A stretch of DNA of 11,508 nt from CAIWXH01 sp964555675 (lineage in GTDB: Bacteria; Chloroflexota; Chloroflexia; Chloroflexales; Chloroflexaceae), in the NCBI GenBank assembly GCA_964555675.1, contig CAZKTU010000215.1, positions 1-11,508 of the forward strand. Reading direction: 5' to 3'. The notes below the pieces were generated by a model, which was given only the letters and a program-made list of their open reading frames with translations, did no database searches and was not told where the DNA came from. The translations under genes were made by a program, and so were the position numbers. Shown piece by piece: positions 1-5,955 of this stretch (within the stretch, counting starts at the first letter, position 1; each line of letters starts with the position of its first letter).

Positions 1-5
1 GGGCC

Positions 6-923
6 TCAGGCGGGGACGGGCGTGGTACGGCCCTTGGCGGCGTAGTACTCCTGGCAGTACTCCTCGAGGGTCTGCATGCGGCCGAGGCGCAGGATGCGGC
101 TGGTCTCGCTCATGTCGCAGCTCATCTCGTCGTAGCTGAACTCGAGCAGCTCCATGATCCCCGGGGCCGAGGGGCTGAAGGGCTTGAGGGCGAAGCCGAC
201 GCTGTTCATGAGCCAGACGGGCAGGTGCAGCACGGGCACGGGGCGGCCCCAGACCCGCGACCAGGTGGCGCACATCTGCTCGAAGGTGACGTGCTCGGGG
301 CCGCCCAGCTCGAAGGTGCGGTTGAGCGCCTCGGGGTTGTCGATGCTGTTGACGAAGGCCCGGGCGACGTCGACCATGGCCAGCATCTGGGTGCGCTTGT
401 GACCCTTGCCGACCACGGGGAAGACGCCCAGGCGCTCGACGATCGGCTCGCCGCGCTGCACAATCTCGAAGAAGAGGCCGCAGGGGCGGAAGATCGTGAA
501 GGGCACCCCGCTCTTCTGGATGGCCTCCTCGGCCATAAGCTTGGCCCACACGAACTTGTAGCCGACCGGGTTGCGCGGGAAGAGCGTGCTGGTGAAGATG
601 AACTGCTTGACCGTGCCGGCCTGCTGGGCGGCGCGCAGCAGGTTCATGGGGCCCTCGTATTCGGCCATGCGGCGCGAGGCGTCGCGGCGGTCGGCGCCGG
701 CGCTGGTGGCGCAGATGACGTGAGTGGCGCCGCGGCAGCCCACCTCGAGGCTGCCCGGGTCGCGGATGTCGCCGCCGATCAGCTCGGCCCCGAGCTTGCG
801 CAGAGGCTCGGCCTTGGCCACCGAGCCGGGGCGCACCAGCACCCGCACCGGCCTGCCCTGCTCGCGCAGCATGCGCACCAGCGTCTGCCCAAGGGTTCCC
901 GTCCCGCCGACGATGAAGATCAT
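6..923 (-). CDS. Atypical SDR / NmrA-like NAD(P)-binding protein
   Basis: A 305-residue complete protein with an N-terminal Rossmann fold. The dinucleotide motif GGTGTLG is at residues 6-12, a basic patch that could read an NADP phosphate (R27, R31) follows the second strand, and GD at 51-52 marks the third. TST at 111-113 and RPCGLF at 146-151 match the atypical SDR families around NmrA, Ycf39 and NDUFA9. The classical YxxxK pair is not clear: K128 in a WAKLMAEE segment sits where these families usually keep a KxxxE-type motif. These proteins bind NAD(P) and act as reductases, epimerases, redox sensors or assembly factors; which one applies here cannot be read from the sequence. The ATG at 923 is chosen because the Rossmann motif begins five residues later and a GGGAGGG Shine-Dalgarno lies at 933-939. 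It is divergent from the STAS-like gene and has an extended -10 promoter at 970-978. The fold is secure, the substrate unknown. Confidence 0.9.
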   Translation of the reverse strand: MIFIVGGTGTLGQTLVRMLREQGRPVRVLVRPGSVAKAEPLRKLGAELIGGDIRDPGSLEVGCRGATHVICATSAGADRRDASRRMAEYEGPMNLLRAAQQAGTVKQFIFTSTLFPRNPVGYKFVWAKLMAEEAIQKSGVPFTIFRPCGLFFEIVQRGEPIVERLGVFPVVGKGHKRTQMLAMVDVARAFVNSIDNPEALNRTFELGGPEHVTFEQMCATWSRVWGRPVPVLHLPVWLMNSVGFALKPFSPSAPGIMELLEFSYDEMSCDMSETSRILRLGRMQTLEEYCQEYYAAKGRTTPVPA

Positions 924-969
924 GACGGCCTGCCCTCCCTACTTGCAAGATAACCCCGTCGTGGGCGCA

Positions 970-978
970 AGTATACCA
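970..978 (-). promoter_or_regulatory. Extended -10 promoter of the SDR gene
   Basis: Read on the minus strand the bases are TGG followed by TATACT, that is a TGn extension joined to a -10 hexamer with one mismatch from TATAAT. No good -35 lies at 16-18 nt, which fits an extended -10 promoter. Transcription would start near 963 and leave a leader of about 40 nt containing the GGGAGGG ribosome site. Confidence 0.55.
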
Positions 979-1009
979 CAGCCCCGCGAATAGTTGTGAC
1001 ATAAATGTA

Positions 1010-1038
1010 TGGACATATAGGCAACTCACTTGTATAAT
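1010..1038 (+). promoter_or_regulatory. Sigma-70-type promoter of the STAS-like gene
   Basis: TGGACA at 1010-1015 (one mismatch from TTGACA) is followed, after exactly 17 nt, by a perfect TATAAT at 1033-1038. The region is AT-rich against a very GC-rich background. Transcription would start near 1045, about 58 nt before the ATG at 1103. This is the best-formed housekeeping promoter in the window. Confidence 0.75.
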
Positions 1039-1102
1039 GGGCACGCACCCCGCCCGCAAACGCCGCGCTGTTCCAGGCGCACAAGTCTAGAAGGTCGCCG
1101 CG

Positions 1103-1696
1103 ATGCCCTACAGCATCACCCGTCACGCAGAGCATCTCGTCTGGGTCGTGATGGACGGCCACCTGGCCCTGCACCACGCCGAGAGCTATTTTTGCGAGAT
1201 GTGGCAACTGCTCGACGGCTGCAGCGCGCCGATGGATCTGCTGGTCGACGGCCGGCGCATCGCCGGCGCGGCCCAGGGGGCCCGCAAGCGCACCGAGCAG
1301 ATCGCCCACCACCCCAACCTCGGCCACCTGGCCTTCGTGGTCGGCGAGTTCCACATGCTGCTCTTCGCGCCCTTCGTGAAGCTGGTCAGCGGGATCGGCC
1401 TCTTCGGCGACGAGGGCGAGGCCCTGGCCTACCTGCGCTCCGCCCGCGGACTGCCGCCCGTGGTGGGCCTCGATCTGCCCGGCCTGCCGCCCGCCGTGTC
1501 GGCAGAGCCCCAGAGCGCCGAGCATCACCCCCAGGTGGCGAGAGGCCAGCGCAGCCTGGGCGCCAGACAGCCGGCCAGCAGGCCGCTGCCGCCTATGCCC
1601 ACCTCGCGGCTCAAGCAGACGCCCCTCTACCAGCGCGGGCCCGCCCCCCGCGGCGGCGAGCAGCGCGCCGGCGCGGGCGACGGCGAGAGCGAGTAG
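1103..1696 (+). CDS. SpoIIAA/STAS-like domain protein with low-complexity tail
   Basis: A 197-residue protein of two parts. Residues 1-115 alternate strands and helices like the SpoIIAA-like/STAS-type fold: an N-terminal strand (ITRHAEHLVWVVMDG), an LLVDGRRI strand at 46-53, a FVVGEFHMLLFAPFVKLVS segment at 78-96, and a GLFGDEGEALAYLR ending at 99-112 typical of small STAS-like proteins that regulate or scaffold other proteins. The rest, about residues 117-197, is Pro-, Ala-, Gln- and Arg-rich with no visible domain. Third positions remain mostly G or C to the stop, so the tail looks translated in this frame, although a frameshift that replaced the normal end cannot be excluded. An AAGG ribosome site lies about 8 nt before the ATG. 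A plus-strand open frame over this gene from 1030 and the much longer downstream frame are not competitors: this frame has the recognisable domain. The function is unknown beyond the fold resemblance. Confidence 0.75.
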   Translation: MPYSITRHAEHLVWVVMDGHLALHHAESYFCEMWQLLDGCSAPMDLLVDGRRIAGAAQGARKRTEQIAHHPNLGHLAFVVGEFHMLLFAPFVKLVSGIGLFGDEGEALAYLRSARGLPPVVGLDLPGLPPAVSAEPQSAEHHPQVARGQRSLGARQPASRPLPPMPTSRLKQTPLYQRGPAPRGGEQRAGAGDGESE

Positions 1697-1815
1697 GGGC
1701 CGCCTCGTCATTTTGTCACCCCCCCTCTCAGCCCTTCGTCGGGCAACTGCCGCCCTCAGGTTGTCGTATCATAGTAGCGGCTTATGCGATTCGCCCCTAC
1801 AAGGGTACGAGGCCT

Positions 1816-3360
1816 ATGTCTAATTCACTCATGGCCCGCGTCAGCAGCCTGCTGATTGTGTTCACGCTGTTGGCCTTCGCCGCCGTCCCCCAGGCCGCGG
1901 GCGCCGCCACCGGCGTGAGCCCCGCCACCGTCCGCCCCGGCGAGCGCGTCAACTTCAGCGCCGACGGGTTCGTGCCGCGCGAGCGCGTCGACTTCTGGGT
2001 CACCGGCCCCGACGGAATCAGCCGCCCGCGCTTCCCCGCCCTCGCGGCCGACGCCGCTGGCGCGGTGGTCTGGTCGTGGGATGTGCCCGCCGACGCCCCT
2101 GGCGGCCAGTGGACAGCCGTGTCCCGCGGCGTGCGCTCGAATCGCCAGGTGCCCCTCGGCTTCACCGTCGCCGGCGCCTCTAGCGCTCCGGCCCGCGAGG
2201 TCGTGGTCACCCCGGCCGCAGCCGGCCCCGGCGCCACCTTCCGCTTCACCGTCGGCTCCCTGACCCCCGGCGAGGGCTTCGGCCCCTGGGTGCGCGGCCC
2301 CGACGGACGCGACCGCGACATCGGCGCCTCGGGCAGCTTCGTGCGCGTGGTGGTCGGCCCCGACGGCCGCCTGAGCTGGGAGTGGACGGCCCCCGCCGAT
2401 GTCGCCCCCGGCCAGTGGCGCTCGCTCGCCCGCGGCGAGACCAGCGGCACAGTGGTCGAGGTGCCCTTTACGATCACCGGCCAGGGCCCGCCCGCCCCCG
2501 AGCGCCGCGCCGAGCCCGCCGTCGGCGGCCCCGGCACGACCTTCAGCTTCGCGGTGGGCGGCTTCCAGCCCGGCGAGGTCGGTGGCAGCTGGCTCAACAC
2601 GCCCAGCGGCGCCCGCATCGACGGCACGCCCTACCTCAAGGTTGACGGGGCCGGCGTGGCCCGCTGGACCTGGACGGCCCCCGCCAACGCGCAGGCCGGC
2701 CGCTGGCAGGCCGTGACCCGCGGCGAGGAGAGCCGTCGCGAGGTGGTGCTGGATATCACCGTCACCGGCGGCAACCCGGCCCCCACGCCTGCGCCCGGCG
2801 CGAGCGGCAGCGTCGCGCCCGCCTCAGGCCCGCCCCAGAGCACATTCCGCTTCACCCTCAGCGGGTTCGCCCGCGACGAGCGCGAGCTCTCGTACTGGTT
2901 CACGGACGCCAAGGGCGCCCCCGTGCGCGCCGACGAGAAGATCGAGGTCGACGCCGACGGCCGCGCCAGCTGGGAGTGGACGGCCCCGCGCCTGGCCGAG
3001 CCCGGCCAGTGGGTGATGACCGCCCGCGGCAAGTATAGCGGCCGCGAGGTGCGCGTCCCCTTCACCATCGTCGTGCCCAACCCGCCCGCCGCGACGGTCA
3101 ACCCGGTTGCGGGCCCGCTCAGCACCAGCTTCGCCTTCCGGGCCACCGGGCTGAATGTGATCGAGCGGGTGGACACCTGGGTCGAGCGTCCCGACGGCAA
3201 GGCGATCGAGGGCGCCACCGGCGTACGCGCCGACGGCGCGGGCGTCGCCGTCTGGAGCTGGAAGGCCCCTGCGGACACGCCGCCCGGTGTCTATACCATG
3301 ATTGCCCGCGGGCGCGACACCGACCTGCTCTTCAGGATCACCTTCACCATCACGCGTTAG
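1816..3360 (+). CDS. Secreted protein with five tandem beta-sandwich-like repeats
   Basis: A 514-residue protein starting at the ATG at 1816; the same frame is open further upstream but there it overlaps the STAS-like gene and has no coding character. Residues 1-30 form a signal peptide: short polar start with R8, hydrophobic core SLLIVFTLLAFAAV, and a likely AGA-A cleavage near residue 30. The mature part is five repeats at about 33-118, 129-221, 231-317, 332-418 and 426-513. Each opens with P-x-x-G-P-G-x-x-F-x-F, continues GF-x-P-x-E then a W and PDG, has a G-x-x-x-W-x-W-x-AP core, then G-x-W-x-x-x-x-RG, and ends with an FTI/FTV strand. This looks like an all-beta, Ig- or fibronectin-like sandwich repeated in series. 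Linkers between repeats are Pro/Ala-rich, the longest about 318-331. No catalytic motif, sortase signal or C-terminal membrane segment is visible, so it is probably released or held non-covalently, with a structural or adhesive role by inference. No named family is claimed. Confidence 0.88.
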   Translation: MSNSLMARVSSLLIVFTLLAFAAVPQAAGAATGVSPATVRPGERVNFSADGFVPRERVDFWVTGPDGISRPRFPALAADAAGAVVWSWDVPADAPGGQWTAVSRGVRSNRQVPLGFTVAGASSAPAREVVVTPAAAGPGATFRFTVGSLTPGEGFGPWVRGPDGRDRDIGASGSFVRVVVGPDGRLSWEWTAPADVAPGQWRSLARGETSGTVVEVPFTITGQGPPAPERRAEPAVGGPGTTFSFAVGGFQPGEVGGSWLNTPSGARIDGTPYLKVDGAGVARWTWTAPANAQAGRWQAVTRGEESRREVVLDITVTGGNPAPTPAPGASGSVAPASGPPQSTFRFTLSGFARDERELSYWFTDAKGAPVRADEKIEVDADGRASWEWTAPRLAEPGQWVMTARGKYSGREVRVPFTIVVPNPPAATVNPVAGPLSTSFAFRATGLNVIERVDTWVERPDGKAIEGATGVRADGAGVAVWSWKAPADTPPGVYTMIARGRDTDLLFRITFTITR

Positions 3361-3377
3361 TATTCTGTCCGAGCTAC

Positions 3378-3407
3378 GGGGAGGCCTGGCCTCCCCGCGC
3401 CTCTTTT
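3378..3407 (+). terminator. Terminator hairpin after the repeat protein
   Basis: GGGGAGGCC at 3378-3386 and GGCCTCCCC at 3388-3396 are perfect inverted repeats around a single T, so a 7-bp stem with a 5-nt loop is the realistic form. A CTCTTTT run follows at 3401-3407. It starts 18 nt after the stop codon at 3360. Confidence 0.7.
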
Positions 3408-3410
3408 GAA

Positions 3411-3439
3411 GCCGCAGCCCAGGCTGCGGCTCTTGCTTT
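3411..3439 (+). terminator. Second, adjacent terminator hairpin
   Basis: GCCGCAGCC at 3411-3419 pairs perfectly with GGCTGCGGC at 3422-3430 across a CA spacer, followed by TCTTGCTTT. It begins four nucleotides after the T-run of the previous hairpin, giving two hairpins in series between the repeat protein and the CoA-transferase gene. On the minus strand the upstream flank gives an A/T-poor sequence, so plus-strand use is more likely. Confidence 0.6.
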
Positions 3440-3479
3440 GTGACTGAGCTACGTACCATAGGGTGAGTGGACGACTCAG

Positions 3480-3493
3480 GGGCCCGCGGGCCC
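3480..3493. repeat. Perfect GGGCCC-GC-GGGCCC dyad
   Basis: A 14-nt palindrome immediately upstream of the extended -10 box of the CoA-transferase gene. It could be an operator, or a further terminator-type stem since TTCTT follows. Only the symmetry is seen. Confidence 0.4.
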
Positions 3494-3497
3494 TTCT

Positions 3498-3506
3498 TGG
3501 TATAAA
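3498..3506 (+). promoter_or_regulatory. Possible extended -10 box before the CoA-transferase gene
   Basis: TGG followed by TATAAA gives a TGn extension plus a good -10 hexamer. A start near 3513 would leave only about five nucleotides before the ATG at 3518 and would cut off the GGAGG ribosome site at 3509-3513, so either the message is nearly leaderless or the true promoter lies further upstream. Confidence 0.35.
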
Positions 3507-3517
3507 GCGGAGGCAGC

Positions 3518-4516
3518 ATGGCACTCGAGACGGCCCTGGCGGGGATCCACATTGTCGAGGTGGCCACCTACCTCCCCGGCCCCGCCTGCACGCAGCTGCT
3601 GGCGGGCATGGGCGCGCGAGTGACGAAGGTGACCCGCCCCGGCGGCGACCCGCTGCGCGGGCTGGCTCCGCTCAACGCCGCCTATGAGCTCTACAACGGC
3701 GGCAAGACCGAGCGCGAGCTCGACCTGAAGACCCCGGCCGGCGCCGCGGCCCTGCGCGCGCTGGCGGCCGACGCCGACGTGCTGCTCGACGGGCTGCGGC
3801 CCGGGGCCCTCGAGCGCCTGGGCCTGGGGCCGACGGCGCTGCGGGCGGCCAACCGGCGGCTGATCTATTGCGCCCTGAGCGCCTACGGCATGGACGGCCC
3901 GGCGAGCGGCAAGGCCGGCCACGACCTGAACTTCGTGGCCCTCTCGGGCCTGCTGGCGGCGACGACCGCCCGCGGCGAGCCGGCCATGCCCGGCACACAG
4001 CTGGCCGACATGGTGAGCGCTCTGACGGCCGCGTCAGCCATCCTCGCGGCCCTCCACGCGCGGGCGCAGAGTGGCGAGGGCTGCGCGCTCGACGCCCCGA
4101 TGGCCGGGGCGGCCGGCTGGCTGATGCAGCCGTGGTACGCCGTCGAGCGGGCGGCCAGGGCCGCCGGGCAGGGGCCACGGCCGTCGTCGCGGCTGCTCGG
4201 CGGCGAGGCGGCCTACTACCGCAGCTATCGCACGGCCGACGGCAGACACCTCGCCGTCGCGGCCCTCGAGCCGCACTTCTGGGAGCGCTTCTGCGCAGCT
4301 ATCGGCCGGCCCGACCTAGCCTCGCGTCAGTACGACCCCGACCAGGAGGCCCTGAGCTGCGAGGTGGGCGCCCTGATCGGCGCGCGCACACTCGCGGCCT
4401 GGCGCGCCGTCTTCGACGACCTGGATGCCTGCGTGACGCCGGCCCTGACCGTGGCCGAGGCGGCGGAGGACGCGCCGGAGCACGGGCGGCTGCCGGTGGC
4501 GGAGCTATTGTCCTGA
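3518..4516 (+). CDS. Family III CoA-transferase / alpha-methylacyl-CoA racemase-like enzyme
   Basis: A 332-residue member of the CaiB/BaiF family, which moves CoA between carboxylic acids or epimerises 2-methylacyl-CoA esters. The N-terminal half carries the family signature: G-x-x-I-x-E-V-A at 9-16, PGP at 20-22, G-A-x-V-T-K-V at 32-38 and LDLKTPAG at 68-75. The segment AGHDLNFVALSGLL at 133-146 closely matches the racemase branch (AMACR/MCR), whose catalytic groups are a His in GHD, an Asp about 30 residues later and a Glu in an ALEPxF motif. Equivalents are all present: H135, D164 in QLADM, and E251 in ALEPHFWERF. This makes a racemase or close relative more likely than a formyl-CoA transferase. 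The protein is somewhat short (AMACR-type proteins are usually about 360-380), ending soon after the DACVTPALT segment. The ATG at 3518 has GGAGG four nucleotides upstream. It stands alone and converges on the minus-strand operon. The family is secure; substrate and reaction are not. Confidence 0.88.
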   Translation: MALETALAGIHIVEVATYLPGPACTQLLAGMGARVTKVTRPGGDPLRGLAPLNAAYELYNGGKTERELDLKTPAGAAALRALAADADVLLDGLRPGALERLGLGPTALRAANRRLIYCALSAYGMDGPASGKAGHDLNFVALSGLLAATTARGEPAMPGTQLADMVSALTAASAILAALHARAQSGEGCALDAPMAGAAGWLMQPWYAVERAARAAGQGPRPSSRLLGGEAAYYRSYRTADGRHLAVAALEPHFWERFCAAIGRPDLASRQYDPDQEALSCEVGALIGARTLAAWRAVFDDLDACVTPALTVAEAAEDAPEHGRLPVAELLS

Positions 4517-4525
4517 GTGGCTGAT

Positions 4526-4548
4526 TCGGGAGGGCCAAGCCCTCCCGA
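4526..4548. terminator. Bidirectional hairpin between convergent genes
   Basis: TCGGGAGGGC at 4526-4535 pairs perfectly with GCCCTCCCGA at 4539-4548 across a CAA loop. It lies 10 nt past the CoA-transferase stop and 20 nt past the lipoprotein stop on the other strand. There is no T-run on either side, so termination may be weak or factor-assisted. The stem resembles the GGGGAGGC hairpin at 3378. Confidence 0.6.
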
Positions 4549-4567
4549 GCCTTCCCGCCGGCCCTGG

Positions 4568-5011
4568 CTACTCCACGGCGCTGATCGGGAACAGCGCGCG
4601 GTACTCCTTGCCCTCGACCGTAGCGACCACCGTGACCTCCCACTCGCCGGACATGGTGTAGGCCGTCTGGGCGAGGTAGCGGCCCTGGCCCTGGGCCTCG
4701 GCGATGGGCCTGTTGGTGCCCATAGGCATGGCCGGCATCGTCAGGTCGATATAGACGTCGGCGCCGTCGACCGGCTGGCCCTGGGCATCGGTGAGGATGA
4801 CCACGAGCTGCTCGCTGGCGTTAAGCTTCGGGCTCTGGGTCGCTTCGAGGCCAATCGTGAGCCCGTCGACGACCTGCTGGAGGCGTGGGGCTGGGGGCGC
4901 TGCGGCGGGGCCGCAGGCCGTGAGGAAGAGGGCGAGCAGCGCGATGGCGAGGGCGAGTGGGGCGGGCAGCGCGTAGGGGCGCCGCCGAGCTGTGGGGGTG
5001 CGGCTAGGCAT
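4568..5011 (-). CDS. YtkA/FixH-like lipoprotein
   Basis: A 147-residue exported lipoprotein. Residues 1-33 are a lipoprotein signal: Arg-rich start, hydrophobic stretch ALAIALLALFL and lipobox LTAC with the lipidated Cys at 33. The mature part, about 45-147, is a single beta-sandwich of the YtkA/FixH type: GLTIGLEATQSPKL, then LVVILTDAQGQPVDGADVYIDLTMPAMPMG, then GRYLAQTAYTMSGEWEVTVVA. The Met-containing loop (M92, M95, M97) is typical of this group, some of which sit near copper or cytochrome oxidase genes, but no such gene is adjacent here and no Cys or His ligand is present. The start is taken as the ATG at 5011 because CTCC at 5017-5020 gives a GGAG site at 5-nt spacing; a TTG directly upstream at 5014 is less well placed. 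It overlaps the end of the preceding membrane protein gene by 8 nt and is the last gene of the operon. Fold is likely, role unknown. Confidence 0.82.
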   Translation of the reverse strand: MPSRTPTARRRPYALPAPLALAIALLALFLTACGPAAAPPAPRLQQVVDGLTIGLEATQSPKLNASEQLVVILTDAQGQPVDGADVYIDLTMPAMPMGTNRPIAEAQGQGRYLAQTAYTMSGEWEVTVVATVEGKEYRALFPISAVE

Positions 5012-5663
5012 CAATGCTCCGTTGCTGGTGGAGGCCGGCCCTCACCCCGGCTGCCAGCAGGGGGAGGCCTGCGATCTGCACGAGGTGGAACAACCCATTG
5101 TGGTCGAAGGGCAGCCCAAGGATCTCGAGCTCGAGGCTGGAAGGTTGGATGGCTGCGGCCAGGATCGAGACCAGGATGCCGCCGGCGGTGAGCTCGGCGC
5201 CGGCGAGGCGCCCGCCGCGGGCGAGCTGCCCATAGACGCCGAGGGCGTAGAGCAGCGTGACGGCCTCGAAGGCGATGAAGGCGCGGAAGCCTTGCTCGAG
5301 GCGCTGGCTGAGACCCACGAAGCCGAGGGCGGCGAGGAGCAGCCAGGGCAAGGCGCGCCGACCGGCCCGCAGACCCCAGCCGTCGGCGGTGGCCGCCGAG
5401 CCGAAGAGGGCTACCGTCAGCCCGAGGGAGAGGTAGATGCCCCGCCACAGGCCGATCTGGGCCCGCCGGCCGACCTGTAGCCCGTGGGCGACTGCGCCGA
5501 GCCCTGCGCCCAGGCCAAGGGCGCCGAAGGCCGCCGTCCAGACCCGGGCGCGCCAGCCGGGGCTGGTCGCGATCTGGGCGCTGTAGCTGAGGGCTAACAC
5601 GGCGAGGGCGGCGTCGGTCGCCGCCGTCGTCTGCTCGACCCGGCTGCTCACGACGAATGTCAC
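5004..5663 (-). CDS. Polytopic membrane protein with His/Asp-rich last helix
   Basis: A 219-residue protein with about six or seven hydrophobic segments (roughly 16-30, 43-62, 73-90, 105-119, 128-145, 156-172 and 192-207). Two features stand out: H60 near the end of the second segment, and the conserved-looking PFDHNGLFHLVQ at 185-196, which places D187, H188, N189 and H193 at the start of the last helix. Several uncharacterised bacterial membrane families (DUF6962-like in my recollection) share this closing motif. The spacing also recalls the His/Asp zinc sites of the ceramidase/PAQR (CREST) membrane hydrolases, but this is only an analogy. The start is a GTG at 5663 whose first four bases, GTGA, include the TGA stop of the DUF507 gene, so translation is coupled. 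Its end overlaps the lipoprotein gene by 8 nt. Function unknown. Confidence 0.8.
   Translation of the reverse strand: MTFVVSSRVEQTTAATDAALAVLALSYSAQIATSPGWRARVWTAAFGALGLGAGLGAVAHGLQVGRRAQIGLWRGIYLSLGLTVALFGSAATADGWGLRAGRRALPWLLLAALGFVGLSQRLEQGFRAFIAFEAVTLLYALGVYGQLARGGRLAGAELTAGGILVSILAAAIQPSSLELEILGLPFDHNGLFHLVQIAGLPLLAAGVRAGLHQQRSIDA
5017..5020 (-). promoter_or_regulatory. Ribosome site deciding the lipoprotein start
   Basis: GGAG on the minus strand, 5 nt before the ATG at 5011 but only 2 nt before the alternative TTG at 5014. It supports the ATG. Confidence 0.5.
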
Positions 5664-5941
5664 AGAACGATCCTGCGCTCGTTGATCAGCTTGTTGCGCA
5701 GCTTGCGGTAGAGCTCGTCATAGTTGAGCCGGCCCATGGTGATCTCATACTTGTAGGCGTTGAGCATCTTATGGACCTCGGCGTCGAGGCGCTCTTCGAC
5801 CATGAGCTCGTCGGTGATAATCTGGTTGATCGCGATGCGCAGGTCGCTGTCGTCGCTGCGGAAGAGCACACCGTCCACGTCGGCCAGGGCGTCGACCAGG
5901 GCACCGGCCAGGGACTCGATCTTCTCGGGGGAGAGCTTCAT
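5660..5941 (-). CDS. DUF507 family protein
   Basis: A 93-residue, charged, mostly helical, cytoplasmic protein. It begins MKLSPEKIESLA, continues with a DLRIAINQIITDELMVEERLDAEVHKML helix, and ends with a segment containing NYDELYRKLRNKLINERRIVL, which is the closing pattern of DUF507. Family members are about 90-185 residues (some are two repeats); this is a single-unit form. No biochemical function is established for the family. The frame is open upstream to 6136, but that part overlaps the 3' end of the barrel-protein gene and is Arg/Pro-rich noise; the ATG at 5941 is chosen because AGGAG sits 6 nt before it at 5948-5952. It lies 14 nt after the barrel-protein stop and shares four bases with the next gene. 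Confidence 0.88.
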   Translation of the reverse strand: MKLSPEKIESLAGALVDALADVDGVLFRSDDSDLRIAINQIITDELMVEERLDAEVHKMLNAYKYEITMGRLNYDELYRKLRNKLINERRIVL

Positions 5942-5947
5942 CAGGGG

Positions 5948-5952
5948 CTCCT
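5948..5952 (-). promoter_or_regulatory. Ribosome site deciding the DUF507 start
   Basis: AGGAG on the minus strand with a 6-nt gap to the ATG at 5941, located in the short space after the upstream gene's stop. It rules for the short form of the protein. Confidence 0.65.
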
Positions 5953-5955
5953 GTG

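Noticed and set aside
920..1711. Minus-strand open frame opposite the STAS-like gene, with a hydrophobic N-terminus
   Set aside because: It is the complement of a plus-strand frame with a recognisable domain and strong G/C third positions; it also runs through both promoters of the divergent region.
1744..1790. Possible promoter for the secreted protein (TATCAT at 1767-1772 or TTGTCG at 1761-1766)
   Set aside because: No -10/-35 pair with proper spacing could be formed, so I could not place it with confidence.
1030..1815. Upstream extension of the secreted-protein frame, giving a 776-residue product
   Set aside because: It overlaps the STAS-like gene, is a run of Arg/Pro/Ala without domains, and places the clear signal peptide in mid-protein.
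2631..3278. Minus-strand frame within the repeat protein gene
   Set aside because: Shadow of the five-repeat gene; Ser/Thr/Pro-rich composition without a domain.
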